A stretch of 64,000 nt of DNA, from contig CAZIXE010000011.1 of NCBI GenBank assembly GCA_964543235.1, positions 1 to 64,000 on the forward strand. The letters run 5' to 3'. Source of the DNA: JANMMJ01 sp964543235 (GTDB taxonomy: Bacteria > Pseudomonadota > Alphaproteobacteria > Rhizobiales > Aestuariivirgaceae). Under the pieces are notes generated by a model, which worked only from the letters and a program-made list of their open reading frames with translations, was not told the origin of the DNA and ran no database searches. The position numbers and the translations under genes were made by a program. Of this stretch, positions 35,909 to 44,612 are shown piece after piece (the stretch's first letter is position 1; the number at the start of each line of letters is the position of its first letter).

Positions 35909-36682
35909 TTAAGGCTTCGTTTCAGACGGTTCTTCGGACGGGGCCTCAGCCGGCTCTTCGGGAAGGTCCATGTCGAGCGGCATCTGCGTCTCGGTGCCGT
36001 CGAGCGGGTCTTCGTCGTCGCGGAGCAGATCGTCGGATTTCGGCATGGGTATGACGAAATCAGCCGGCACGCTGCTGTCCAGCAGGCCGGCTGCCTTGAG
36101 TTCGGCAACGCCGGGGAGATCGGCAGGACTGGCGAGGCCGAAATGCACCAGGAATGCCTCGGTCGTCCCGTAAGTGACCGGCCGGCCCGGCGTCTTGCGC
36201 CGGCCGCGCATCCTTACCCAGCCGATGTCCACCAGCTGGTCGAGCGTTCCCCGGGAGATGGCTACGCCACGGATGTCCTCGATCTCGGCCCGGGTCACCG
36301 GCTGGTGGTAAGCAACGATCGCCAATGTCTCCAAGGCGGCGCGAGACAACTTTCGCTGTTCCTGGTGCTCGCGGCGCAGCAGGAAGCTCAGGTCCTCGGC
36401 AGTCCGCAGCATCCACTTGCCCGCCACTTCGACGATGTTGACACCGCGGTGGGCATAGTTGGCCTGGAGGTCGCGCAGCAGAGCAGCCGCATCGGCGCCT
36501 TCCGGGAGATGCCGGGCGATGTCGGCGAGCGCCAGCGGCCCGTCGGCAGCGAACAGGATCGCCTCCATGATCCGCAGGCTCTGATCGCGGTTGGCGCGCG
36601 GGTGCGGTGTCACGTTGGCCGCCACATCGGCCACGCTCTCTTCGGGGCCCCCGTCCGGCATTTCCAGTGCAACATTTCCCAT
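35909..36682 (-). CDS. scpB: Segregation and condensation protein B
   Basis: Kleisin-associated winged-helix subunit of the SMC-ScpAB condensin that organises chromosome segregation. The 257-residue product has RIMEAILFAADGPLALADIARHLP, LSRAALETLAIVAYHQPVTRAEIEDIRGV and the second winged helix GRPVTYGTTEAFLVHFGL. An acidic Glu/Pro-rich tail follows. It is 15 bases after scpA. Confidence 0.95.
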   Translation of the reverse strand: MGNVALEMPDGGPEESVADVAANVTPHPRANRDQSLRIMEAILFAADGPLALADIARHLPEGADAAALLRDLQANYAHRGVNIVEVAGKWMLRTAEDLSFLLRREHQEQRKLSRAALETLAIVAYHQPVTRAEIEDIRGVAISRGTLDQLVDIGWVRMRGRRKTPGRPVTYGTTEAFLVHFGLASPADLPGVAELKAAGLLDSSVPADFVIPMPKSDDLLRDDEDPLDGTETQMPLDMDLPEEPAEAPSEEPSETKP

Positions 36683-36697
36683 TCTATCACCGTGTGC

Positions 36698-37516
36698 TTA
36701 GGCGGCCGGCTTGCGGCGCATGTAAATCGGTTCAAACGCCGCCGCCTGGCGGATTTCAACCGTCCCCTCACGCGCCAGTTCCAGCGTGGCGGTGAAACTC
36801 GACGCAAGTACCGACGGCCGGAGCCGTGGTTCCTGCAGGTAGTGTACGAGCCAGCGGTCGAGCGCGTCCCACTCATCCATCCGGCCGATGAGCCGCTCCA
36901 GCGCGGCGCGTGCCTCCTTGATCGACCACACCGGCTGGCGCCTGACCGTGTAGCTCTGGTGGCGCACCCGCTTCTGCCGCCGCTCCGCATAGGCTTTCAA
37001 AAGGTCAACCAGCGTGTCGCCGTGGATGCGGGTCGTTTCGACCACCAGCGGCTCCGGCGCACCACGGGCGAAGACATCGCGCCCCAGCCGGTTGCGCGCC
37101 ATGAGCTGGGCGGCCGCCTCGCGCATTGCCTGCAGCCGCTGCAGGCGGAAGGCGAGAAGCTGCGCCATGTCCTCGGCCGGGGTTTCCTCGCTGCCTGGCA
37201 GGGCCGGGAGCAGCAGGCGCGACTTGAGATAGGCAAGCCAGGCAGCCATCACCAGATAATCGGCGGCCAGTTCGAGGCGGCGGATGCGCGCTGCCTCGAT
37301 GAAGGTCAGATACTGCTCGGCCAGCGCCAAGATCGAAATCTGTGCGAGGTCAACTTTTTGCGCGCGCGCCAGTTCCAGCAGCAGATCGAGCGGTCCCTCG
37401 AAGCCCTGCACATCGACGATAAGCGTCTCGGCAGCCGCATCCGCGCCGGGAGCGGTGCGCACCGGGCCCTGGCCATCCGGCCAGGTCGCTTCCGCGCTGG
37501 TGTTGTCGTGGGTCAA
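36698..37516 (-). CDS. scpA: Segregation and condensation protein A (kleisin)
   Basis: Bridges SMC heads in the SMC-ScpAB complex. The 272-residue product has the family signature VQGFEGPLDLLLELARAQKVDLAQIS (about 36-61), a central TRIHGDTLVDLL segment and a C-terminal winged helix. The start is a TTG with a strong GAGGAG site 5 bases upstream; no other good start keeps the conserved N-terminus. scpB follows at once. Confidence 0.94.
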   Translation of the reverse strand: MTHDNTSAEATWPDGQGPVRTAPGADAAAETLIVDVQGFEGPLDLLLELARAQKVDLAQISILALAEQYLTFIEAARIRRLELAADYLVMAAWLAYLKSRLLLPALPGSEETPAEDMAQLLAFRLQRLQAMREAAAQLMARNRLGRDVFARGAPEPLVVETTRIHGDTLVDLLKAYAERRQKRVRHQSYTVRRQPVWSIKEARAALERLIGRMDEWDALDRWLVHYLQEPRLRPSVLASSFTATLELAREGTVEIRQAAAFEPIYMRRKPAA

Positions 37517-37625
37517 ACTGTCTCCTCGCTACGCCCGCCCTTTGTCCGGATTGCGGCGTGATTCGTCGCGCTGCTTGCGCAATTTATCCCCAAATATTGC
37601 CAGCCGCGAGAGTCCCCGCCCGGTC

Positions 37626-38471
37626 TCAGGCGGCCTCAGCCAATTGCGCCTTGGTCAGCCGGTCGAGGTCGACAAGCTGTCGCGCCAGCGCCTCAAAGCG
37701 GGCCAGCGGCACCATATTCGGGCCGTCGGATGGGGCATTGTCCGGATCCTGGTGGGTCTCGATGAAGACGCCGGCGACGCCAACGGCCACGGCGGCCCGG
37801 GCCAGCACCGGCACCATCCGCCGGTCGCCGCCCGAGGCGGTGCCCTGGCCACCCGGCTGCTGCACCGAATGGGTGGCATCGAAGATGACCGGACAGCCGG
37901 TTTCGGCCATGATCGGCAATGACCGCATGTCGGACACCAGCGTGTTGTAGCCGAAACTTGCGCCGCGTTCGGTCAGCAGGATGTTGGGATTGCCGCTGTC
38001 GGCGATCTTGGCCGCGACGTTCGGCATGTCCCAGGGCGCCAGGAACTGGCCCTTCTTCACGTTGACGGTCTTGCCGGTCCGCGCCGCCGCGATCAGCAGG
38101 TCGGTCTGGCGGCACAGGAAGGCCGGGATTTGCAGGATGTCGACGACGTCCGCCAGCATCGTGCATTGCTGCGCCTCGTGCACGTCGGTGAGGATCGGTA
38201 TGCCGAGTTCCCTGCGCAGGCCGGCAAAGACCGGCAGAGCGGCGTCGAGGCCAAGTCCGCGACGGCCGCTCAGGCTGGTGCGGTTCGCCTTGTCGAATGA
38301 GGTCTTGTAAACAAATCCGACGCCCAGCCGGTTGCAGATGTCCTTGAGGGCCACGGCCATCATGAACGCGTGCTCGCGCGACTCAAGCTGGCACGGCCCG
38401 GCGATGAAAGCCAGCGGCAGACGATTGCCGAACCTCACGCCATTCACGTCAACGGTTGGATTGATCTTCAT
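37626..38471 (-). CDS. kdsA: 3-deoxy-8-phosphooctulonate (KDO-8-P) synthase
   Basis: Condenses phosphoenolpyruvate with arabinose 5-phosphate to make KDO-8-phosphate for lipopolysaccharide. The 281-residue product has VYKTSFDKANRTS, LTDVHEAQQC, VKKGQFLAPWDM and FDATHSVQQPGG. The segment AGPCQLES with C27, where the enterobacterial enzyme has Asn, marks the metal-dependent class. The ATG at 38471 is chosen by homologous beginning MKINPTVDV. Confidence 0.96.
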   Translation of the reverse strand: MKINPTVDVNGVRFGNRLPLAFIAGPCQLESREHAFMMAVALKDICNRLGVGFVYKTSFDKANRTSLSGRRGLGLDAALPVFAGLRRELGIPILTDVHEAQQCTMLADVVDILQIPAFLCRQTDLLIAAARTGKTVNVKKGQFLAPWDMPNVAAKIADSGNPNILLTERGASFGYNTLVSDMRSLPIMAETGCPVIFDATHSVQQPGGQGTASGGDRRMVPVLARAAVAVGVAGVFIETHQDPDNAPSDGPNMVPLARFEALARQLVDLDRLTKAQLAEAA

Positions 38472-38577
38472 CACCAAGCACCATACGCGTTCCGCCATCC
38501 ATGACCGGCCGCCGCTGCGCCGGAAGGTCTGGCAGAACGTCTCGCAAATCATTCAATGCTGCGTCCATAGCGCGCTT

Positions 38578-38613
38578 AATGGGCCGTCGGCAAAATGAAT
38601 GCAACGGCCCATT
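38578..38613 (-). promoter_or_regulatory. Ten-base-pair inverted repeat upstream of kdsA
   Basis: AATGGGCCGT (38578-38587) and ACGGCCCATT (38604-38613) are perfect complements across a 16-base spacer, in the 241-base gap between the channel gene and kdsA. There is no T-run on either side. It may be a dimeric-regulator operator or an RNA hairpin in the kdsA leader. Confidence 0.4.
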
Positions 38614-38712
38614 CAGGCCGGGCCAGTTCCTTCGGTTGCAGTTAGTGGCGAAAGTCAGCGTTGAACTTATCGGTGCCATATCAGCCGGCTAGACGAAAGT
38701 CTGTGACTTATA

Positions 38713-41082
38713 TCACCCCTTGTGCCGTCTTCTCCGGCCTTCTAACTCCACGACCGGTATGCGGATGCCCTTCTCCTTAAAGGCCTTGTCGACGGCGATG
38801 CGGATCTCGCTGGCGACGAAAACGGCCTCAAACACATCGCCGACATGGGCCTTCAGATCGAAGTTCATGCCGAGTTCGCCGAAACCGATGAACAGGGCGG
38901 TGGCCGGGGGATGGCTCAGCACGGCGCGATGGGCATTGGCGATTTCGGTCAGGAGCCTGCAGATTTCGGCCGGGTCGTTCCCATACTCAACGGTCACCAT
39001 AACCGAGAACCGTCCGGCCGCGTCGCCATAGGTCCAGTTGCGCACCGGTTCGGTGATCAGCAGGGAATTGGGAATGATGATGGTGCTGCGGTCAAAGGCT
39101 TCAATAGTTGTCGAGCGGACATTGATGCGCTTGACGATGCCATCGCCCGCCGAAAGCGAGATCCAGTCGCCCGCCCGGATCGGCCGCTCGGCCAGGAGGA
39201 TAAGGCCGGACACGAAGTTGTTGACGATCGATTGCAAACCGAAACCGATGCCGACGCCCAGGGCGCCGGCAATGATGGCGAGGTTGGAGAAGTCGAGCCC
39301 TGCTGCGGTCAGCGCGAAGGCCCCGGCCAGGATGTAGCCGGCATAGCTCGCACCTGTGGAGATCGAGTCGCGCACACCCTTGTCGAGCTGTGTGTTGGCG
39401 AGCACCCGGGAATCGAGCCAGCGGATCAGGAACCGCGTCAGGGCGATGCCGCCCGCGGCGATCAGCACGACCAGAATGACCGACCATAGGGATACGGTCA
39501 CATTGCCAACGCTGAAGCCGAATACGGCCGTGTTGAACAGTGAGCGGAAGTCCACCCAGGTCACGGTCCACTGCAGGAACAGGAGCGGCAGGCCGACAAT
39601 CACCAGCAGCAGGTCGACCAGCGTTCTGAAGAACAGGCCGAGCCGGGCAATGCCGCGTTCGCTGAAACCGCCGACCCGGCGCAGGAAGCGCCCGAACGGC
39701 GTCGCCGGGTCGACGCTGGCGGCAACAGCTGCATCGGAGAGATGGCGCAGCAGGAGCAGCAACAGGACCAGCACTGACGTGTCGAACAGCTGGTGTACGA
39801 CATAGCTTGCGAATGCGACATATCCCAGCAGCAATGCCAGCGCCGACACCGCCAGCAGCAGCCACGCGAAGGGCTTGAGCGCTGCCATCCAGCCGAAATA
39901 GGACACTCTCGCCTCGCCGGCCGGCCGCTCTTCCCGGCCGCGCAAAGAAACGAGCATGAGGGCCTGCAACACAAGCATTGCTGCGGCCGAAATGGCCGAT
40001 TGTCCGATGGTGTTCGAGACCGGCAGGTAAAGCCTGTCGGTAAGCGTCAGAAGGCCGCTGGTCAGTGCCGACACGGTGGCCGCCGCCGTGAACAGAAGCG
40101 GGAAGCGCGCGGCGGCGGCATCATCGATGTCAATGAGGCGCCAAGTGGGGTCGCGCGGCGCACACAGCCGCCTCACCAGGACCGCCAGCACGACGATCTT
40201 GACGATCACCCCGCCCAGCACTGCAAATACGAGATGCAGCCGAGCCGTGACGAGATTGCTGACATCGAGTGCGAGCAGAACGAGAAACTCGCTCGCCAGG
40301 ACGAACACGGCCACCAGCAGCACTGCCCGGACGACGCGCCACAGGCGGTCGATCTCGTGCGGTGGCCGGCCGGCAAACAGCTCCGGGTCGTCCCATCGCT
40401 GCAGGCGGCGATTCAACAGGAGATAGACTCCATAAAGTGCGCCGAATCCCGTGGGGATGATGATCAGCCCGCCAAAACTGCCTTCGGCGGCGACTTCACT
40501 CCACCAGTTGGCGAACAGCGTGCCGAGACGCTGCCAGAGCTGACCGGCGCCAACCGCCGTGTCGTACCAAAGCGTCGGATTGAGAATGGACCGGCTGCCG
40601 GTGAAGATTCGCGCAAAGAACAGATCGCGCTGCAGCGAAGCGGCACGGCCGGACGCCTGCTCGGCCTCGACTGCAATCACTTCCAGCTGTTTCCTGGCCG
40701 CCTGGAGCCGCCCCAGCGCCGTATGCAGTGCGGCACGCTGTTCGGCGATGGCCGGCGCCTCCGCCTCCGATTGGTCGGGGGGTGCGCCAAGCCGGTCAAT
40801 CTGCTGGGTGATGTTGCTGATGGGATCGGCAAGCCGCAATGCCTCCTGCAGGGCTCGGGCCCGTGCGTCCTCGAGGAGCCTCCGGTCGTCGGTCAGCTGC
40901 TGGTCGGTCACAGCCGGATTGCGCAGGTCATTGTCGATGCGCTGCAGGTCGGCGCGCAGAGACTGGATCAAGCGTTCGGAAGCGCCGGCGAAGTCCTGCG
41001 CCCGGACCTCGCCGGGCAGCAATAGGGGCAACAGCAGGAGCAGGCAAATCAGGCGAAGGCTATGGGCGATCCGTTCCGCCAA
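38713..41082 (-). CDS. MscS-family mechanosensitive channel with DUF3772 domain
   Basis: A 789-residue membrane protein. It has a signal peptide (to about residue 28, LLLLLPLLLPGEVRAQ), a periplasmic coiled DUF3772 domain (about 30-190, alpha-helical with ADLQRIDNDLRNPA), many membrane helices, and the MscS core with LGVGIGFGLQSIVNNFVSGLILLAERPIRAGDW plus a cytoplasmic beta-domain. Large MscS relatives release solutes on osmotic downshift. The start is a TTG four bases after the pyrG stop; no ATG precedes the signal peptide. Confidence 0.9.
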   Translation of the reverse strand: MAERIAHSLRLICLLLLLPLLLPGEVRAQDFAGASERLIQSLRADLQRIDNDLRNPAVTDQQLTDDRRLLEDARARALQEALRLADPISNITQQIDRLGAPPDQSEAEAPAIAEQRAALHTALGRLQAARKQLEVIAVEAEQASGRAASLQRDLFFARIFTGSRSILNPTLWYDTAVGAGQLWQRLGTLFANWWSEVAAEGSFGGLIIIPTGFGALYGVYLLLNRRLQRWDDPELFAGRPPHEIDRLWRVVRAVLLVAVFVLASEFLVLLALDVSNLVTARLHLVFAVLGGVIVKIVVLAVLVRRLCAPRDPTWRLIDIDDAAAARFPLLFTAAATVSALTSGLLTLTDRLYLPVSNTIGQSAISAAAMLVLQALMLVSLRGREERPAGEARVSYFGWMAALKPFAWLLLAVSALALLLGYVAFASYVVHQLFDTSVLVLLLLLLRHLSDAAVAASVDPATPFGRFLRRVGGFSERGIARLGLFFRTLVDLLLVIVGLPLLFLQWTVTWVDFRSLFNTAVFGFSVGNVTVSLWSVILVVLIAAGGIALTRFLIRWLDSRVLANTQLDKGVRDSISTGASYAGYILAGAFALTAAGLDFSNLAIIAGALGVGIGFGLQSIVNNFVSGLILLAERPIRAGDWISLSAGDGIVKRINVRSTTIEAFDRSTIIIPNSLLITEPVRNWTYGDAAGRFSVMVTVEYGNDPAEICRLLTEIANAHRAVLSHPPATALFIGFGELGMNFDLKAHVGDVFEAVFVASEIRIAVDKAFKEKGIRIPVVELEGRRRRHKG

Positions 41083-41085
41083 TGC

Positions 41086-42714
41086 CTACACCAGCCGGCT
41101 TTGCTCGACGGCCGCTGCAATGAAGGACGCGAACAGCGGGTGCGGCTCAAAGGGGCGCGATTTGAGTTCCGGGTGATATTGCACGCCGATAAACCAGGGG
41201 TGGTCAGGGTATTCGATCGTTTCCGGCAGCAGGCCATCGGGAGACATTCCGGCAAACCGCATCCCCGCCTGTTCCAGGCGCTGACGGTAATCGGTGTTGA
41301 CCTCGTAGCGATGGCGATGGCGTTCGGAAATGCGGGTTGCATCATAGATCGCGGCAATCTTGCTGCCGCGCGCCAATACCGCCTCGTAGGCGCCAAGCCG
41401 CATGGTGCCGCCAAGATCGCCCCCGTCCTTGCGGATCTCGAGTTCGTTGCCCTTCATCCATTCGGTCATGGTTCCAACCACAGGTTCGGTCGTCTCGCCG
41501 AATTCGGTCGAACTTGCATTGGTGATGCCGCAGAGATTGCGCGCGGCTTCGATGCAGGCCATCTGCATGCCGAAGCAAATGCCAAAATATGGCACCTTTC
41601 GGGTCCGCGCGAAGGCTGCCGCCCGGATCTTGCCCTCCGCGCCGCGCTCGCCGAATCCGCCAGGCACCAGAATTCCATGATAGGCTTCCAAATAGGGCGC
41701 AGGGTCTTCCTTCTCGAACACCTCGCTCGCGATCCAGTCGAGGTTGACCTTCACCTTGTTGGCGATTCCGCCATGAATCAACGCCTCCTTGAGCGATTTG
41801 TAGGCGTCAAGCAGCCCGGTGTACTTGCCGACGATAGCGATGTTGACCTCACCCTCGGGATGGGTGATGCGCTGCATGATCTCAGTCCAGCGCGACAGGT
41901 CGGGCTCCCTGGCCTGCGGGATTGCGAAGGCGTCAAGAACCTCGCGGTCGAGTCCCTCGGCATGGTAGGCGCGGGGGACGTCATAGATATTGCCGACATC
42001 AAGCGCCTGAATGACGGCTGAGGGCCGGACGTTGCAGAACAGCGCGATCTTCTTGCGTTCGCTGAGCGGGATTTCGCGGTCGGCCCGGCACAGCAGGATA
42101 TCGGGCTGGATGCCGATGGAGCGCAGCTCCTTCACCGAATGCTGGGTCGGCTTGGTCTTGAGTTCCCCGGCGGTCGGGATGTAGGGCAGTAGTGTCAGGT
42201 GGATGTAGATGCAGGCGCCGCGCGGCCGTTCCTGGCCGAACTGCCGGATGGCCTCGAAGAACGGCAGGCCCTCGATGTCGCCGACGGTGCCACCGATTTC
42301 GACGAGGACGAAATCGAAACCTTCGTTGCCGGAACCGATGAAGTCCTTGATAGCATCGGTGACATGCGGGATGACCTGGACGGTGCCGCCCAGATAGTCG
42401 CCGCGCCGCTCCCGGGTGATGATATCCTGATAGATGCGGCCGGTCGTGATGTTGTCGTGCCGGTTGCAGGACCGCCCGGTGAAGCGCTCGTAATGTCCCA
42501 GGTCGAGGTCGGTCTCGGCCCCGTCATCGGTGACAAAGACTTCACCGTGCTGATAGGGGCTCATCGTGCCCGGATCGACATTGAGATAGGGGTCGAGCTT
42601 GCGCAGGCGAACGGAGAAGCCCCGCGCCTGCAACAGCGCTCCAAGCGCTGCCGAAGCCAGCCCCTTGCCGAGGGAAGACACCACGCCGCCGGTGATGAAG
42701 ATGTACCGCGCCAT
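41086..42714 (-). CDS. pyrG: CTP synthase
   Basis: Makes CTP from UTP and glutamine. The 542-residue product has the N-terminal synthase domain (FITGGVVSSLGKGLASAAL, EIGGTVGDIE) and the C-terminal class I glutamine amidotransferase domain with catalytic C380 in FGICFGMQMA and the late HPEL histidine. It follows secG by 83 bases on the same strand. Confidence 0.98.
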   Translation of the reverse strand: MARYIFITGGVVSSLGKGLASAALGALLQARGFSVRLRKLDPYLNVDPGTMSPYQHGEVFVTDDGAETDLDLGHYERFTGRSCNRHDNITTGRIYQDIITRERRGDYLGGTVQVIPHVTDAIKDFIGSGNEGFDFVLVEIGGTVGDIEGLPFFEAIRQFGQERPRGACIYIHLTLLPYIPTAGELKTKPTQHSVKELRSIGIQPDILLCRADREIPLSERKKIALFCNVRPSAVIQALDVGNIYDVPRAYHAEGLDREVLDAFAIPQAREPDLSRWTEIMQRITHPEGEVNIAIVGKYTGLLDAYKSLKEALIHGGIANKVKVNLDWIASEVFEKEDPAPYLEAYHGILVPGGFGERGAEGKIRAAAFARTRKVPYFGICFGMQMACIEAARNLCGITNASSTEFGETTEPVVGTMTEWMKGNELEIRKDGGDLGGTMRLGAYEAVLARGSKIAAIYDATRISERHRHRYEVNTDYRQRLEQAGMRFAGMSPDGLLPETIEYPDHPWFIGVQYHPELKSRPFEPHPLFASFIAAAVEQSRLV

Positions 42715-42797
42715 GGGACTTCACCCTACCCGTTTGCCCAAACGATTCGTAGCCCGGAAACGGAAGTTCCCGGGTGCTGTGGAAAGCTGTGAAGCAC

Positions 42798-43172
42798 TTA
42801 CTGTGAAACCGGGACTTGCGGGCCCGCCGGTGCCTGTGGGGCAAGTTGCGGCAAGGCGCTGCCTTCGCCGGTGGTGCCGCCTGTCGGCGCAGCCGGCTGG
42901 CTGTCACCTGCCGGTGCCGAAGCGCGGTCAAACACCGAGCCACTGTCGCGGTGGGTCGAGATATAGGTCAGCGCTATCGAGGTGGCGAAGAAGGCCACCG
43001 CCAGATAGGCCGTCGCCCGCGTCAGCGCATTGCCGACTCCGCGCGCGGTAAACAACGAACCGCCACCGCCGCCGCCAATACCGAGGGCCCCGCCCTCCGA
43101 GCGCTGCAGCAGAACGACGCCGATGAGCGCGATGGCAATGATGAGGTGAACGACCAAAATGACAGTTTCCAT
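42798..43172 (-). CDS. secG: Preprotein translocase subunit SecG
   Basis: Small inner-membrane subunit of the SecYEG channel. The 124-residue product has the first helix METVILVVHLIIAIALIGVVLLQRSEGG, a Gly-rich loop (GIGGGGGG), TRATAYLAVAFFATSIALTYI as second helix, and a Pro/Ala/Gly-rich disordered tail typical of alphaproteobacteria. The ATG at 43172 starts the first helix. The usual tpiA-secG-pyrG order is kept except for one inserted gene. Confidence 0.95.
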   Translation of the reverse strand: METVILVVHLIIAIALIGVVLLQRSEGGALGIGGGGGGSLFTARGVGNALTRATAYLAVAFFATSIALTYISTHRDSGSVFDRASAPAGDSQPAAPTGGTTGEGSALPQLAPQAPAGPQVPVSQ

Positions 43173-43238
43173 GGGCGGCCCTGGCGAGCTGAGAACTGGG
43201 GAGCGTTTAACCGCAATATGGGTGCCGCGCAACCACCG

Positions 43239-43730
43239 TCAACCGGGTTTGGCTATCGGTTCCATGCGGTAGCGGAAGGTACAGCGCGGCGCCCCGGCCA
43301 TGATCGTGTGCTGCCGTTCTAGCTTGATCCTGGGGTCGTAACCCTCGCAGAACGTCCCGTCCCGGTTGCATGACAGCAGATGGCCTATGTCGCCCAGTCC
43401 CATCTCCCGGTACGTCTCGGCGTAACGACAACGCAAAACATCGAAGTCGAATTGTGTGTCATTGGCCTCCAAAACCTCGATTTCAAGGGCGCCGTCATGC
43501 GTCCAGAAGTCGTAAAGTCTGATGAAGTCGGCCATCGATGTCACGCCGCCCGGTGCCTTAGCGGCAAAGGCCTTGCCTTCGGCAATCGCCGCCTTCCTGA
43601 CAGCCGCATCAAGGATGTCGCGGGCCGTTTCCTCACCGAGGCGCGCCGCCATCTCGCGATAGATCGGACCGATCACCTGGGCCTGTATCTGCCGCTTGAG
43701 GAGGGTCGGAAGCTCTTTTATCTCAGCCAT
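43239..43730 (-). CDS. L-2-amino-thiazoline-4-carboxylic acid hydrolase-like protein
   Basis: A 163-residue protein resembling the ATC-hydrolase family (PF14196): an N-terminal helical part with LKRQIQAQVIGPIYREMAARLGEETARDIL, the DFDVLRCRYAETYREMG segment and SCNRDGTFCEGYDPRIKLERQHTIMAGAPRCTFRYR. The prototype opens a thiazoline ring to N-carbamoylcysteine in Pseudomonas cysteine synthesis; many homologues lack a known substrate. It starts immediately after the tpiA stop with no gap, so the two are co-translated. Confidence 0.8.
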   Translation of the reverse strand: MAEIKELPTLLKRQIQAQVIGPIYREMAARLGEETARDILDAAVRKAAIAEGKAFAAKAPGGVTSMADFIRLYDFWTHDGALEIEVLEANDTQFDFDVLRCRYAETYREMGLGDIGHLLSCNRDGTFCEGYDPRIKLERQHTIMAGAPRCTFRYRMEPIAKPG

Positions 43731-44489
43731 TTACGCATAGGCCCTGATTATTCCCATGAAGTCTTGTGCCTTGAGGCTGGCGCCGCCCACCAGTGCCCCA
43801 TTGACGTTCACGACAGCCATGAGTTCGGCGGCATTGGCCGGCTTGACCGATCCTCCGTAGAGAATGCGCAGGGCATTCCCCTCTGTTTTCAAGAGCTTGC
43901 CAAGCTCACTACGGATATGGGCGTGCACTTCGGCAACCTCTGCGGCGGTGGGGGTCAAACCCGTTCCGATCGCCCAAACAGGCTCATAGGCCAGCACGGT
44001 GTTGCCTGCTGAAGAACTGGAGGGAACCGATTCAACGATTTGTTTTGAAACGATATCCAGAGTCTCGCCTGCTTTCCTTTGTTGCAGGGTCTCGCCGATG
44101 CAGATGATGCTCACCAGGCCAGCCCGGTGCGCCGCTTCTGCCTTGCGGCGCACCATCCGGTCGTCCTCGCCGTGGTCGGTTCGCCGTTCCGAATGTCCGA
44201 CAATCACGGCGCGGCAGCCGCAATCTACCAGCATTTCCGCGGAGATATCGCCGGTATGGGCACCGCTGGGGTTCCAGTGACAATCCTGGCCGCCAATGGC
44301 TATCAGGTCGCCATCGAGCGCGGCGACGGCGCGTGCGGCAAGGGTCGCCGGGGGGCAAACAATGACATCACAAGCGGGCCTTGCGACGGCGAGCATTTCG
44401 GCCAATGACCGCATTTCGACCAGCGAGGCAGCCGTGCCATTCATCTTCCAGTTCCCAACCACCAGGGCCCTGATGCCGCCACCTGCCAT
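43731..44489 (-). CDS. tpiA: Triosephosphate isomerase
   Basis: Interconverts dihydroxyacetone phosphate and glyceraldehyde 3-phosphate. The 252-residue TIM barrel has K15 (VGNWKMN), H99 (VGHSERR) and catalytic E169 (AYEPVWAIGTG), with LYGGSVKP near the end. The ATG at 44489 follows GAGGA and gives the usual length. It is divergent from ppiD across 123 bases. Confidence 0.98.
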   Translation of the reverse strand: MAGGGIRALVVGNWKMNGTAASLVEMRSLAEMLAVARPACDVIVCPPATLAARAVAALDGDLIAIGGQDCHWNPSGAHTGDISAEMLVDCGCRAVIVGHSERRTDHGEDDRMVRRKAEAAHRAGLVSIICIGETLQQRKAGETLDIVSKQIVESVPSSSSAGNTVLAYEPVWAIGTGLTPTAAEVAEVHAHIRSELGKLLKTEGNALRILYGGSVKPANAAELMAVVNVNGALVGGASLKAQDFMGIIRAYA

Positions 44490-44542
44490 CTTGTCCTCTT
44501 GTCCTGACGCTGTTCCGGCCTCATAGCAGAGCAATGGTTGGC

Positions 44543-44571
44543 TTGCGAGGCCCAAGGCGCCTACCTATGAT
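44543..44571 (+). promoter_or_regulatory. Putative sigma70-type promoter of ppiD and the trp operon
   Basis: TTGCGA (44543-44548) and TATGAT (44566-44571) are 17 bases apart, placing a start near 44578, about 35 bases before ppiD. It is the best sigma70 match noticed in the window. Confidence 0.5.
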
Positions 44572-44612
44572 GCGCGCCGCCGCGCAGGACTGAGGGAAAG
44601 GAAGACGAGCAG

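Noticed and set aside
35831..37561. Long plus-strand open frame (576 codons) opposite scpA and scpB
   Set aside because: It is antisense to two well-recognised genes, has no ribosome-binding site, is rich in Arg/His and matches no family. It is a by-product of high GC.
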